From: Microbulbifer sp. HZ11 | Lineage (GTDB): Bacteria > Pseudomonadota > Gammaproteobacteria > Pseudomonadales > Cellvibrionaceae | Assembly (NCBI RefSeq): GCF_000708675.1 | Contig: NZ_JELR01000002.1 | Coordinates: 1,442,228-1,506,227 of the forward strand | Length of the DNA: 64,000 nucleotides | Direction: 5' to 3' | Part shown: piece by piece, positions 50,932 through 63,317 of the stretch | Numbering within the stretch: the stretch's first letter is position 1 | Layout of the letters: every line of letters begins with the position of its first letter | Notes under the pieces: generated by a model | Seen by the model: only the letters and a program-made list of their open reading frames with translations | The model's database searches: none | Told to the model about the DNA's origin: nothing | Program-made: the position numbers and the translations under genes

Positions 50932-51426
50932 ATGTTACGCAATTTATTTCTGTGCGTTTTATTGGTTTCTATTTCGGGGGCAGCATCGTCTATGTCTATT
51001 TTTGATGCGGGGAAGGTTTGCACGTTTTCGCCCATATCCGGTGTGATTCTTTTCGAGGGAAAGCCTGCTATCGGTGCCAGAGTGATAAGGGTTACCGATT
51101 ATCAGAGTAAAAATCAGGATGAAGTAGTCACGGATAAAACCGGCCATTTTGAAATGCCCGGTGTCTATGCCCGGCATGTGGTGAATCTTCTTCCTCAGGA
51201 ATTTGTAGTCGGTCAGCTGATCAACGTGATCTACAACGATCAGGAATACAAAATCTGGTCTGGAGTGAAGCGAAAGCGTGAAGAGAATGCGGAATCGCGC
51301 GGGAAACCACTTGTGGTGACCTGCGAGCTCACTCAGGACGATGAGGTGATCAATGTGGATCGGCAGCCATTCATTACCAAGTGTACGTGGGATGTAGAGC
51401 CTGACGCTAAAAAGGATATTTTCTAA
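50932..51426 (+). CDS. Small secreted protein (DUF6795-like), partner of the lipase
   Basis: 164 residues. Signal peptide MLRNLFLCVLLVSISGAASS, then a small beta-rich domain (SPISGVILFEGKPAIGARVIRVTDYQSKNQDEVVTDKTGHFEMPGV) with the look of a transthyretin/CarboxypepD-regulatory fold, and two Cys in the C-terminal half. I assign DUF6795 from general resemblance only. Its stop codon overlaps the lipase start by one base, so the two are coupled. The base composition is more AT-rich than that of the neighbours. Confidence 0.55.
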   Translation: MLRNLFLCVLLVSISGAASSMSIFDAGKVCTFSPISGVILFEGKPAIGARVIRVTDYQSKNQDEVVTDKTGHFEMPGVYARHVVNLLPQEFVVGQLINVIYNDQEYKIWSGVKRKREENAESRGKPLVVTCELTQDDEVINVDRQPFITKCTWDVEPDAKKDIF

Positions 51427-52598
51427 TGATAGAGTTGACTCCGGAACAGGCGGCCAGTCTGTCCAGTGAAGTATATGCCCTGACCAAATTCCCGGTTCTG
51501 CAAGATGCCATTACCCACCTGAATCATAAATACGGCGGTAACCTGTCGTTTTATGAAGAGAATATGCTGAAAGGCAAGACCGGGGGGCCGGGGTTTATCA
51601 AGGTTAGGACGGCATTCGGCTTTCTGCTTCTGGGCCAGAACAACCTGAAGGGCCACGCTTTCATTCTGTTTCGGGGTACACAATATCTGGCGGATTGGCT
51701 GACAAACCTCAACCTCACCCTGTCTGCCTCTGCGAGTGGCCAGCCGGTTCACGACGGGTTCAACAAAGCGTTCCAGTCAATGTTGCCGCAGATTTCCGTT
51801 TTCGTGAACGGGTTGCCGGCCGGTACCCGTGTCCATTGTCTGGGGCACAGTCTCGGTGGCGCGCTGGCCACGATTGCTGCGGAGTGGGTACGCAAACACA
51901 CGGCGCATTTTCCAAAACTTTACTCTTTCGGAAGTCCTCGGGTGGGCTTGATCGGCTTTTCTGAGCAGTGCACCCGCCTGTTGAGTGATGACAATATCTT
52001 TCGAGCCTACCATCGCACCGATATTGTGCCCTGTATCCCCATCTGGCCCTTTGTGCACACACCCAGCACCGATCGCGATTTCTTTTTGCCTTCCCCGGGC
52101 TTGGTGCCGTGGAAAACCTACCACGATATGGCTCTTTACCAGGACTCGGTAGAAGACAAGAGCTGGGAAGCCATTCGAGCTATGCGCCCGGCTGCCCGCA
52201 CCGATAGCGGCGTTGAAGCCTGGTTGCGCTCCAAGGCGGTCATCGGGCAGACAATGTCGGCCATCGAATGGCTGAACGATGCCATCATCTACGTGGTGAA
52301 AAAGTGCATGGAGTTCGCCGGTCGCGTAATCAATTTTACCGCCACCACCTATTTCACCCTGATGGATCAGTTGGCCATGGTGTTGAACAGCGGCGTCAAG
52401 CTGCTGGTTGGCTCGGTAAGTCTGGTGGCGTTGCTGGTGAAGAAAATTATGCAGTTTCTCGGCCTCAAGCCGATCGCAGAATCGGCCAGTATCACCCACG
52501 ACTTTCTACGCAATCTGCTGCTGAAACTTTCATCCCGGGTTAACGAGATCAGTAAGCAGGCCCTGAGTGCGACTCTGGCTGAAGGTCGGGGTATTTAA
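51426..52598 (+). CDS. Class 3 lipase family protein with C-terminal hydrophobic region
   Basis: 390 residues. Alpha/beta hydrolase of the lipase_3 type: nucleophile elbow GHSLGGALA with Ser142, catalytic Asp in YHRTDIVPCIP and a late His in WKTYHDMALYQ. There is no N-terminal signal peptide. The C-terminal third (about 275-350) has long hydrophobic stretches (FTATTYFTLMDQLAMVLNSGVKLLVGSVSLVALLVKKIMQFLG). A cytoplasmic-start lipase joined to a secreted partner resembles lipase effector/immunity gene pairs, but no secretion gene is adjacent. Confidence 0.75.
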   Translation: MIELTPEQAASLSSEVYALTKFPVLQDAITHLNHKYGGNLSFYEENMLKGKTGGPGFIKVRTAFGFLLLGQNNLKGHAFILFRGTQYLADWLTNLNLTLSASASGQPVHDGFNKAFQSMLPQISVFVNGLPAGTRVHCLGHSLGGALATIAAEWVRKHTAHFPKLYSFGSPRVGLIGFSEQCTRLLSDDNIFRAYHRTDIVPCIPIWPFVHTPSTDRDFFLPSPGLVPWKTYHDMALYQDSVEDKSWEAIRAMRPAARTDSGVEAWLRSKAVIGQTMSAIEWLNDAIIYVVKKCMEFAGRVINFTATTYFTLMDQLAMVLNSGVKLLVGSVSLVALLVKKIMQFLGLKPIAESASITHDFLRNLLLKLSSRVNEISKQALSATLAEGRGI

Positions 52599-52622
52599 TT
52601 GACGGGGTCTGTTTCCCCACAG

Positions 52623-52644
52623 AAAAAAGGGGCCTTGCGGCCCC
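52623..52644 (-). terminator. Terminator of groES-groEL
   Basis: On the minus strand GGGGCC-GCAA-GGCCCC is followed by six T, 39 nt after the groEL stop. It lies between groEL and the convergent lipase gene. Confidence 0.88.
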
Positions 52645-52682
52645 AAAAAGAAAAGCACTGGGGATGGGTCTACGGAAGAAAA

Positions 52683-54628
<1,946 letters not shown>

Positions 54629-54682
54629 CGGATTTCCTCCCAATAAGCATTTGGATGTTTCAATGTTAAAGGTTGGTCGCCG

Positions 54683-54700
54683 GGAAGGGCTTGCCCTTCC
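54683..54700 (-). other. Hairpin in the groES leader
   Basis: GGAAGGG-CTTG-CCCTTCC, a perfect 7-bp stem between the proposed promoter and the groES ribosome site. It may influence heat-shock translation or be a simple stability stem. Confidence 0.4.
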
Positions 54701-54710
54701 GACAATCGCG

Positions 54711-54739
54711 AAAATAGGAACGCTTCAACATTTTTCAAG
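54711..54739 (-). promoter_or_regulatory. Heat-shock (sigma-32) promoter of groES-groEL
   Basis: Minus strand: CTTGAAA (54739-54733), 14-nt spacer, CCTATTTT (54718-54711). The -35 matches the sigma-32 consensus exactly and the -10 resembles CCCCATNT. No CIRCE element was seen. Confidence 0.75.
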
Positions 54740-54854
54740 GGGACCAAAAACGGATTTTTTAGAAAAAATTTTTATAAAAAACCGGGGTCAAAAAATAGAA
54801 GCGGGATAAAGGCAGATTTATATTTACAGAGACGGATAGAAGAAGGAGGAACTG

Positions 54855-55451
54855 ATGCCATCCGTATCACCAACCACCTTTGAGCAGACACTGGCCGAGT
54901 TTTTTCGCGAGCGCCTGCAGGCCGGTGCCGACGATCTGGACCCTCGTCCACAGGAGGAAACTCTGTGGTATCTGGGTAGCCTGCTGGCACGGTTTGGGGA
55001 TAGTGATCAGGTGTTCAGTTATGACCAGGGTGAGATCTCTGTACGTCCGCTGGCGCTGCTATATCGCGATGCGGTGGAGGTCGACAGTCATTACCATCGC
55101 TGTCTGATCCTGCGGCAACTGGGTGACCTGGCTCTGTTTATGGGTGCGCTCTTTCCGGAAAACTACGCGCGTCGGGGGATCAGTCGGGATTATTTCATCG
55201 GGATGGGCGGAGGCGCTTACGACTATCTGGGTGAAAATGCCCGGCACAATCGGCGTGTTTTCAGTGAGCTGGCGGAGCGCTTTGCCCGCCTGCTGGAGTT
55301 GGTGGCGACGGTGTGTGGTCGCCACCAGGCGATGGATGCAACGGATATCCTGCAACTGTTCCAGCGCTGGCGACAGACCAATGATCCACAGCTGGCCGCC
55401 CAACTGCGTAGCCTGGGCGTGGTGTTGCCGGAATCGGGGGGAATGCACTGA
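54855..55451 (+). CDS. Conserved hypothetical protein
   Basis: 198 residues, soluble, mainly helical, no signal peptide. Middle part: DSHYHRCLILRQLGDLALFMGALFPENYARRGISRDYFIGMGGGAYDYLG. I do not recognise a characterised family; the composition is that of a cytoplasmic gammaproteobacterial protein. Strong ribosome site AAGGAGG, divergent from groES, convergent with the thioesterase gene. Confidence 0.7.
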   Translation: MPSVSPTTFEQTLAEFFRERLQAGADDLDPRPQEETLWYLGSLLARFGDSDQVFSYDQGEISVRPLALLYRDAVEVDSHYHRCLILRQLGDLALFMGALFPENYARRGISRDYFIGMGGGAYDYLGENARHNRRVFSELAERFARLLELVATVCGRHQAMDATDILQLFQRWRQTNDPQLAAQLRSLGVVLPESGGMH

Positions 55452-55494
55452 GGCCGCTGACGGCCCCAATCTGAGCTGATATCTGCTGATCGCT

Positions 55495-55884
55495 TCAGGG
55501 CAGCGGCCGGGTCCGTCCGCGGTCGTCAATGGCGACGAATACAAACTCACCCTCAGTGACTTTCACCTGCTCGCCGGTATCTACCCGGGTCAGCCAGACT
55601 TCCACCATGGTTTTAATGGACGATCGTCCAACCTCAACCGCTTCCGCGTAACAGCTGACGGTGGAGCCCACGGGTACCGGGCGCAGGAAGACCATGCTGC
55701 CGACGGCGACAGTGGTGACACGGCCGCGTGCGATACTCTGGGCGAGGATGGCACCGGCCACGTCCATCTGTGACATCAGCCAGCCGGCAAACACGTCGCC
55801 CTGCGGGTTGGTGTCCCGAGGCATGGACTGGGTCTGGAGGGTCAGGGTACCGCTGGGTTGCGGTTCTTCATCAATGGCGGACAT
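55495..55884 (-). CDS. Acyl-CoA thioesterase (YciA-like hotdog)
   Basis: 129 residues, one hotdog domain. The signature DTNPQGDVFAGWLMSQMDVAGAILA (residues about 19-43) has the catalytic Asp region seen in YciA, followed by VTVAVGSMVFLRPVPVGSTVSCYAEAVEVGRSS. It hydrolyses acyl-CoA esters and may tune membrane-lipid precursors. Confidence 0.9.
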   Translation of the reverse strand: MSAIDEEPQPSGTLTLQTQSMPRDTNPQGDVFAGWLMSQMDVAGAILAQSIARGRVTTVAVGSMVFLRPVPVGSTVSCYAEAVEVGRSSIKTMVEVWLTRVDTGEQVKVTEGEFVFVAIDDRGRTRPLP

Positions 55885-56004
55885 CGCAGGTGCTCACAAA
55901 TTCTTAGATTTATTGGCCCGGCAGTGCATACGGAGTCACCTTGGCCGGGTGGCGCATTCTAGCACAATCTGGGCACTAATTAGCCAGTCCTGAGTGGGTG
56001 AATT

Positions 56005-56026
56005 TGCCGCCCCCCGCGGCATTTTT
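56005..56026 (+). other. Terminator-like hairpin without a matching gene
   Basis: TGCCGC, loop CCCCC, GCGGCA, TTTTT. It would stop rightward transcription, but the flanking genes (thioesterase, dctM) both run leftward. It may block antisense transcripts or be a remnant. Confidence 0.45.
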
Positions 56027-56058
56027 CGGCTGGTTCGATCGCCCGGTCATTCCATTCA

Positions 56059-57416
<1,358 letters not shown>

Positions 57417-57420
<4 letters not shown>

Positions 57421-58052
57421 GCGCCCACCTCCGAAGCCGAACCGGGGGCGGCTTCCCGCACCAGCGGGTGGAGCTGTGTCTCGGCCTGTGGACGAGCAGA
57501 TGCCTGGGTGGAGGACTGTGAAAATCTGCTCTCGTCGCTGCCGGCCTCCAACTGCATCAGGGTATTCAGTGCCCGCGCAAACTGACTCAATCCCTGCACA
57601 GCGAGGGTGGCGGCGGCCAGGGGAATCAGACTTTTCAGCAGATAGACTCCCCCGAGGCCGTCGGCACTGTTGCTGGATTCGTTCACCGCCCAGCTGCTGG
57701 CGGCAAACTGCCAGCTGCCGTACCCGATAAAGGCACATAGGGGCAGCAGGAATATCAGGCAGCCCACAGCGTCTACCCAGGCCCTGCCACGGGCGGACAA
57801 GATGCGGTAGATCACATCCACGCGCACGTGGGCATTGGCCTGCATTGCGTAGGCGAGGCCCAGCATAAAGGCGGCGCCGTGGAGGTAGGTCACGGCATCC
57901 TGCAGGGCCAGAGAACCGCCATCGAACCCGTAGCGCAGAGCGACCACAAGGCTCTGGACCGCCACCATGGCCAGGGTAAACCAGCCCAAAACCCCACCGC
58001 AGCGGTGGGCAAAGCGGTCCAGAGTATCGGCGCTGCTTAGTAGAAACTTCAT
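57417..58052 (-). CDS. TRAP transporter small permease (DctQ family)
   Basis: 211 residues with four membrane helices (GWFTLAMVAVQSLVVALRYGF, DAVTYLHGAAFMLGLAYAM, AVGCLIFLLPLCAFIGYGSW, LLKSLIPLAAATLAVQGLSQF) and the conserved HVRVDVIYR loop. About 50 polar residues at the C-terminus form an unusually long tail. Divergent from pstS across a 255-nt gap. No substrate-binding gene is adjacent. Confidence 0.9.
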
Positions 58053-58110
58053 GGAAGGTCTCTCAAACCATCTTTTTTGTTTGTTATTAATAAGTGAGAG
58101 CGTACCTTTC

Positions 58111-58184
58111 GGTCAGAAATTGCGCCAGTTCCGGCTGCGGCTGTTGAGGCGACCGGATTTCAAGGGGCGGTCATAAATTGCGCC
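58111..58184. repeat. 16-bp direct repeat in the dctQ-pstS intergenic region
   Basis: GGTCAGAAATTGCGCC (58111-58126) and GGTCATAAATTGCGCC (58169-58184): 15 of 16 positions identical, spaced 58 nt start to start, just upstream of the Pho box and of dctQ. Possibly a regulator-binding site pair or a small duplication. Confidence 0.7.
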
Positions 58185-58189
58185 GATGA

Positions 58190-58223
58190 CTGTAATCTGT
58201 TTGTAACTTTTCATTCATAGAAT
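58190..58223 (+). promoter_or_regulatory. Pho box and -10 of the pst operon
   Basis: CTGTAAT (58190-58196), CTGT, TTGTAAC (58201-58207): two 7-bp half sites in 11-bp register as in the Pho box consensus, followed 10 nt later by TAGAAT (58218-58223) as -10 element, 85 nt before pstS. Expected to be bound by PhoB under phosphate starvation. Confidence 0.8.
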
Positions 58224-58307
58224 CGTCACCAGTTCGAAATAGCATGCGCGGCGTGCAGAGACTACAGACTAATTCTCGACCAATTCGCGACCATTTCTGG
58301 AGAAATC

Positions 58308-59375
58308 ATGAACAACCGTTCTGCGAGCAAAAAAGTACTGGCTTCCGCCCTCGCGGCCCTGACCATCGCGGCGTCCAATGCTGCTCTGGCGGCGCGCGAT
58401 CATATCAGCATCGTGGGTTCATCCACCGTATATCCGTTCACCACTGTGGTTGCCGAGCGCTTCAGCCGCGCCACCCAGTTCAAGACCCCAGTTGTTGAAT
58501 CCACCGGTACCGGCGGCGGCATGAAGCTGTTCTGTCAGGGTGTGGGCGAGAGCACCGCGGATATCACCGGCGCTTCCCGTCGCATCAAACAGTCCGAACT
58601 GGACATGTGCAACGACAATGGCGTGGACGTGGTGGAAGTACAGATCGGTTTCGACGGCATCGTGCTGGCCAATGCCAAGACGTCCGCGCCATTCGAGCTG
58701 ACCCGCAAGGATATCTTCCTGGCCCTGGCCAAAGACGTGCCGAACCCGGACGGTTCCGAGACTCTGGTTGCCAACCCCTACAAGACCTGGAAAGACGTAA
58801 ACCCGACCCTGCCGGCGACCAAAATTGAAGTACTGGGCCCGCCCCCGACTTCCGGTACCCGCGACGCCTTTGCCGAACTGGCAATGGAAGGTGGCTGCAA
58901 GAAGTTCGACTGGATCGCGGCCAAGAAGTCTTCCGACAAAAATGCCTACAAGGCCATCTGCCACAACGTGCGTGAAGACGGCGCCTACGTGGAAGCCGGT
59001 GAGAACGACAACCTGATCGTGAACAAGCTGGTTGCCAGCCCTGATGCACTCGGTATTTTCGGTTTCAGTTTCCTCGACCAGAACGCGGACAAGGTGCGGG
59101 GATCCGTGATCGAAGGTCAGGAACCGACGTTCGAGTCCATCGCCGACAACAGCTACCCGGTTTCCCGCCCGCTGTTCGTGTATGTAAAGAAAGCACACGT
59201 GGACGTGGTCCCCGGGATCAAACAATTCCTGGCCGAGCTCACCAACGAGCGCGCCTGGGGTGAAGAAGGTTACCTTGCCGACAAGGGTATGATCTCTCTG
59301 CCCGATGCACAGCGTCAGCAAGTGGCCACCAATGTGCGCAAGCTGAACGCGCTGACCAACCTGGCAGCAAAATAA
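58308..59375 (+). CDS. pstS: Phosphate ABC transporter substrate-binding protein
   Basis: 355 residues. Sec signal (MNNRSASKKVLASALAALTIAASNAALAA), mature start RDHISIVGSSTVYPFTTVVAERF. Phosphate-binding loops STVYPF, ESTGTGGGMKLFC, DITGASRRIK and PPTSGTRDAF are present; the protein belongs to the long PstS type found in many marine gammaproteobacteria. ATG start after TGGAGAAATC. Confidence 0.95.
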   Translation: MNNRSASKKVLASALAALTIAASNAALAARDHISIVGSSTVYPFTTVVAERFSRATQFKTPVVESTGTGGGMKLFCQGVGESTADITGASRRIKQSELDMCNDNGVDVVEVQIGFDGIVLANAKTSAPFELTRKDIFLALAKDVPNPDGSETLVANPYKTWKDVNPTLPATKIEVLGPPPTSGTRDAFAELAMEGGCKKFDWIAAKKSSDKNAYKAICHNVREDGAYVEAGENDNLIVNKLVASPDALGIFGFSFLDQNADKVRGSVIEGQEPTFESIADNSYPVSRPLFVYVKKAHVDVVPGIKQFLAELTNERAWGEEGYLADKGMISLPDAQRQQVATNVRKLNALTNLAAK

Positions 59376-59404
59376 AGCTAAGCCAGACAGGTAGACGGAA
59401 TTAC

Positions 59405-59439
59405 CGGCCGAGTCCCTTTACCAAATGGGGGCTTGGCCG
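59405..59439 (+). other. Hairpin between pstS and pstC
   Basis: CGGCCGAGTCCC pairs with GGGGCTTGGCCG (two G-T pairs), 11-nt loop, 29 nt after the pstS stop. It probably stabilises pstS mRNA or attenuates downstream genes, giving more binding protein than permease. Confidence 0.6.
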
Positions 59440-59537
59440 TTTACGTATATGCGCCATTGCTGAATCTCATGGAATTACGGCCACAACTACGGATAATGGC
59501 CGGCGTTTTACTTCATCACAGATAACCGAGCGAATCG

Positions 59538-60917
59538 ATGCAGACCCCCACTCTCTTCGCCCTGCTGTTGTTGCTGGTATTGGTGGCCTACGGTACCGGC
59601 TTCAGCCGCGCCATCGCCACCGCTCGCAGCCGCGGTGGTGTACGCAGTCTCGCCTCCCTGCCCAATTATTACGGGGTGCACACCGCCCTCTGGTGCGGCC
59701 TTCCGGCCCTGGTCATTCTGGGCTTATGGATGCTGTTCGACGACGCGATTATTCGCACCCTGGTGCTGGGTGGTGTTGCCGACAAGCCGGAAACCATCTC
59801 CGGCCAGAACCTGCTGTACGCGCAGATCCAGAACCTGGCCGCGGGTAACCTTATTGGCGCAACTACGCCACAGATTCAGGCAGCGGCAGATCATCTGGTC
59901 AGCCTGCGGCAAAGTGGCCGCTGGATGCAGACCACAATCACCCTGATCCTGGCGGCCGGCCTGGGTGTCTACACCCTACTGCGTATTTCTCCGGAGCTGC
60001 GCGCCCGTGAGAAAGTGGAAAAAGTTCTGCGGATAATCCTGCTGGCCTGCGCCTGCGCCGCGATCTTTACCACCGTCGGCATTCTGATGTCGGTGCTGTT
60101 TGAATCCCTGCGTTTCTTCCAGTCGGTACCGGTGACCGAATTCCTGTTCGGCCTGCACTGGAGCCCGCAGATGGCACTGCGCTCGGACCAGGTCGGCTCC
60201 AGCGGCGCCTTCGGTGCGGTGCCCCTGTTTACCGGTACCCTGATGGTATCTGCCATCGCCATGTTTGTGGCGGTGCCGGTGGGACTGATGTCCGCCATCT
60301 ATCTGGCCGAATACGCCGGCAACAAGGTGCGCGCATTTGCCAAGCCCCTGATCGAGATTCTCGCCGGCGTACCCACCGTGGTATACGGCTTCTTCGCCGC
60401 CCTCACAGTGGCACCCTTCGTGCGCGAAGTGGCCCAGTCCATGGGAATGGAAGCCTCCAGTGAAAGTGCCCTGGCCGCCGGCCTGGTGATGGGGGTGATG
60501 ATTATTCCGTTCGTGTCGTCGCTCTCTGACGACGTGATCAACGCGGTACCTCAGTCCCTGCGTGACGGCGCCCTGGGACTCGGCTCCACCAAATCGGAAA
60601 CCGTGCGCAAGGTGGTGATTCCCGCAGCACTGCCCGGCATTGTCGGCGGCGTGCTGCTGGCGGTATCCCGCGCGATCGGCGAGACCATGATTGTGGTGAT
60701 GGCCGCGGGTCTGGCTGCCAACCTCACCGCCAACCCGCTGGAGTCGGTGACCACAGTAACGGTGCAGATCGTGACCCTGCTGGTGGGCGACCAGGAATTT
60801 GACAGTCCCAAGACCCTCGCGGCGTTTGCCCTCGGCCTGATGCTGTTTATCAGCACCCTGATTCTGAACTTTATCGCCCTGCACGTAGTGAAAAAATACC
60901 GGGAACAGTATGACTGA
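59538..60917 (+). CDS. pstC: Phosphate ABC transporter permease PstC
   Basis: 459 residues, longer than E. coli PstC (319) by an N-terminal region with three extra hydrophobic segments and a soluble loop (about 75-140). The transport core begins near 200 (GAFGAVPLFTGTLMVSAIAMFVAVPVGLMSAIYLAEYAG) and has the EAA-type loop ALGLGSTKSETVRKVVIPAALPGIVGG. It overlaps pstA by 8 nt. Confidence 0.93.
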   Translation: MQTPTLFALLLLLVLVAYGTGFSRAIATARSRGGVRSLASLPNYYGVHTALWCGLPALVILGLWMLFDDAIIRTLVLGGVADKPETISGQNLLYAQIQNLAAGNLIGATTPQIQAAADHLVSLRQSGRWMQTTITLILAAGLGVYTLLRISPELRAREKVEKVLRIILLACACAAIFTTVGILMSVLFESLRFFQSVPVTEFLFGLHWSPQMALRSDQVGSSGAFGAVPLFTGTLMVSAIAMFVAVPVGLMSAIYLAEYAGNKVRAFAKPLIEILAGVPTVVYGFFAALTVAPFVREVAQSMGMEASSESALAAGLVMGVMIIPFVSSLSDDVINAVPQSLRDGALGLGSTKSETVRKVVIPAALPGIVGGVLLAVSRAIGETMIVVMAAGLAANLTANPLESVTTVTVQIVTLLVGDQEFDSPKTLAAFALGLMLFISTLILNFIALHVVKKYREQYD

Positions 60918-62211
60918 TCTGACTCAATCCAACTTGACCCAGAAGCAGGTCCGCGAGCGAATCGAAGCGCGCCTCGCCAGCCGTCACCGCAAGGAAAAAA
61001 TCTTCCGCGGGTTTGGTATCGCAAGTATTGCCTTTGGCGTGCTGGCGGTACTGGTGCTGTTCACCGACATCATCAGCAAGGGCAGCAGTGCCTTTGTGCA
61101 GACGGATATCCAGCTGCAGGTGACCTACGACCCGGCCGCCCTCGGTATCGAAACCGTGGACGAGGAAAGCCTGGCCTGGGCCAACTTTGATGCGGTGATT
61201 CGCAACGCCCTGCGCGAGCGCTTCCCGGAAGTGACCGGCCGCCGCGACAAGCGCGAGCTCTATTCGCTGGTGTCCAACGGTGCCGGCTTCGAGCTGCGCG
61301 AGCGTCTGCAGGAAAACCCGCAGCTGCTGGGCAAAACCGAAACCCTGTGGTTTAACGCCGATGACGATGTGGACACCTATGTAAAGAGCCTGTCCAAATC
61401 CAAAGAGGGTTTCCTCGGCCGTACCTCCGAGCAGAAAGCGCAGTGGATCCTGGCACTACGCGAAAGCGGTGAGCTGGAAAAGCGCTTCAACACCACCTTC
61501 TTTACCAACGGTGACTCCCGCGAGCCGGAACAGGCGGGTATCCGCGCGGCTTTGGTCGGCTCGCTGTTCACCCTGCTGGTTACCCTGGTGCTGTCTTTCC
61601 CCATCGGTGTGGCCGCGGCCATTTACCTGGAGGAATTCGCGCCGAAGAACCGCTGGACCGATCTGATCGAGGTGAATATCAACAACCTCGCCGCGGTACC
61701 GTCCATCGTGTTCGGTTTGCTGGGCCTGGCGATCTTTATCAATTTCTTCGAACTGCCGCGTTCGGCGCCGCTGGTGGGTGGCCTGGTGCTGACGTTGATG
61801 ACGTTGCCGACGATCATTATTTCCAGCCGCGCCTCGCTCAAGTCCGTGCCGCCGTCCATTCGTGAAGCAGCCATGGGCATGGGTGCGTCGCGCATGCAGG
61901 TGGTGCTGCACCATGTATTGCCGCTGGCCATGCCCGGCATGCTCACCGGTGCGATTATCGGTATGGCTCAGGCCCTGGGTGAGACCGCACCGCTGCTGAT
62001 GATCGGTATGGTGGCGTTTATCGTCGATGTGCCCCACGGCATTACCGACCCGTCCACCGTATTGCCGGTACAGATTTTCCTGTGGGCCGACAGCCCCGAG
62101 CGCGCCTTCGTGGAGCGCACCTCCGCCGCGATCATGGTACTGCTGGCAGTCCTGATCACCATGAACACCTGCGCAGTGTGGCTGCGTAAAAAACTTGAGC
62201 GCCGCTGGTAA
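60910..62211 (+). CDS. pstA: Phosphate ABC transporter permease PstA
   Basis: 433 residues, longer than E. coli PstA because of a periplasmic insertion of about 140 residues between helix 1 (FGIASIAFGVLAVLVLFTDII) and helix 2. Core segments: SLFTLLVTLVLSFPIGVAAAIYLEEFAP, NINNLAAVPSIVFGLLGLAIF and the coupling loop AAMGMGASRMQVVLHHVLPLAMPGM. Confidence 0.93.
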   Translation: MTDLTQSNLTQKQVRERIEARLASRHRKEKIFRGFGIASIAFGVLAVLVLFTDIISKGSSAFVQTDIQLQVTYDPAALGIETVDEESLAWANFDAVIRNALRERFPEVTGRRDKRELYSLVSNGAGFELRERLQENPQLLGKTETLWFNADDDVDTYVKSLSKSKEGFLGRTSEQKAQWILALRESGELEKRFNTTFFTNGDSREPEQAGIRAALVGSLFTLLVTLVLSFPIGVAAAIYLEEFAPKNRWTDLIEVNINNLAAVPSIVFGLLGLAIFINFFELPRSAPLVGGLVLTLMTLPTIIISSRASLKSVPPSIREAAMGMGASRMQVVLHHVLPLAMPGMLTGAIIGMAQALGETAPLLMIGMVAFIVDVPHGITDPSTVLPVQIFLWADSPERAFVERTSAAIMVLLAVLITMNTCAVWLRKKLERRW

Positions 62212-62223
62212 CTTTTACCTTGT

Positions 62224-62350
62224 GATCCAATAAATCATCCGTGATTTATTGGATCGTCGCCGTCGCGATACTGGCGTAATTACGTGGAATTGCTGGTATC
62301 ACGGTGGCTCGCGCCGGTCCTGGACCGGCGTCGGCACATCCATGTGCCGA
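62224..62350 (+). other. Three consecutive hairpins between pstA and pstB
   Basis: In the 178-nt gap: GATCCAATAAATCA-TCCG-TGATTTATTGGATC (62224-62255, 14 bp perfect), CGCCGGTCC-T-GGACCGGCG (62312-62330, 9 bp) and TCGGCACAT-CC-ATGTGCCGA (62331-62350, 9 bp). The last two are directly adjacent. None has a T-run. They could act as a processing or attenuation site separating pstSCA from pstB-phoU. Confidence 0.75.
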
Positions 62351-62389
62351 TTAAGACCAAATGCTAAGATAGCGAATCGAGAAAGAGCC

Positions 62390-63292
62390 ATGAGTACCAT
62401 GACCCTGAACGCCGGCGAAGCTGTACCGGCGCAGAAAGAAGCCACCCAACCGGTAGCGGAGCAGACAGAAGTGAAAAGCAGAGCGGCTAATCCAAATAGC
62501 CAAGTGGACGGTACCGTCGGATCGCCGTTTTGCGACGACGCCAAGCTGCGCATGCGCAATGTGAACGTGTTTTACGGCGAGTCTCAGGCGATTCACGATG
62601 TGAGCCTGGATATCGGCCGCAACCAGGTGGTGGCCATGATCGGTCCTTCCGGCTGCGGTAAATCCACCTTCCTGCGCTGTCTCAACCGCATGAACGACAC
62701 CATCGAGGGCTGTCGCGTGGAAGGCGAACTGAGCCTGGACGGCGAAGCCATCTACGGCCCCAAGGTGGACGTGGTTCCCCTGCGCGCCCGTGTCGGTATG
62801 GTGTTCCAGAAGCCGAATCCCTTCCCCAAATCCATTTACGACAACGTCGCCTACGGCCCCAAGATTCACGGCATCGCCAGCCGCCGCGCGGAACTGGATG
62901 AAATCGTGGAAAACAGCCTGCGTCGCGCCGGCCTGTGGAACGAAGTGAAGGATCGCCTGGACAAGCCCGGCACCGGCCTTTCCGGTGGTCAGCAGCAGCG
63001 CCTGTGTATCGCCCGCGCCATCGCCGTGAGCCCGGAAGTCATCCTGATGGACGAGCCCTGTTCCGCGCTGGACCCGATTGCCACCGCCCGCATCGAGGAG
63101 CTGATCGACGAACTGCGAGAGAACTACACCATCGCCATCGTTACCCACTCCATGCAGCAGGCCGCGCGGGTCAGCCAGCGCACCGCCTACTTCCACCTGG
63201 GAAAACTGGTGGAAGTGAATGACACCGAGACCGTGTTCACCAATCCCGAACACGATCTCACCGAAGCCTACATTACCGGCCGTTTCGGCTAA
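62390..63292 (+). CDS. pstB: Phosphate ABC transporter ATP-binding protein
   Basis: 300 residues. Unusual N-terminal extension of about 50 polar residues before the ABC domain ([20 protein letters not shown]). Walker [11 protein letters not shown]-loop VFQKPNPFP, signature [14 protein letters not shown], Walker [15 protein letters not shown]-loop VTHSM. The start is ATG 62390 after GAGAAAGAGCC; a longer in-frame reading to 62249 would run through the hairpins. Confidence 0.95.
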   Translation: MSTMTLNAGEAVPAQKEATQPVAEQTEVKSRAANPNSQVDGTVGSPFCDDAKLRMRNVNVFYGESQAIHDVSLDIGRNQVVAMIGPSGCGKSTFLRCLNRMNDTIEGCRVEGELSLDGEAIYGPKVDVVPLRARVGMVFQKPNPFPKSIYDNVAYGPKIHGIASRRAELDEIVENSLRRAGLWNEVKDRLDKPGTGLSGGQQQRLCIARAIAVSPEVILMDEPCSALDPIATARIEELIDELRENYTIAIVTHSMQQAARVSQRTAYFHLGKLVEVNDTETVFTNPEHDLTEAYITGRFG

Positions 63293-63317
63293 GGTTGGGG
63301 GGAGCCCACACAAAGTT

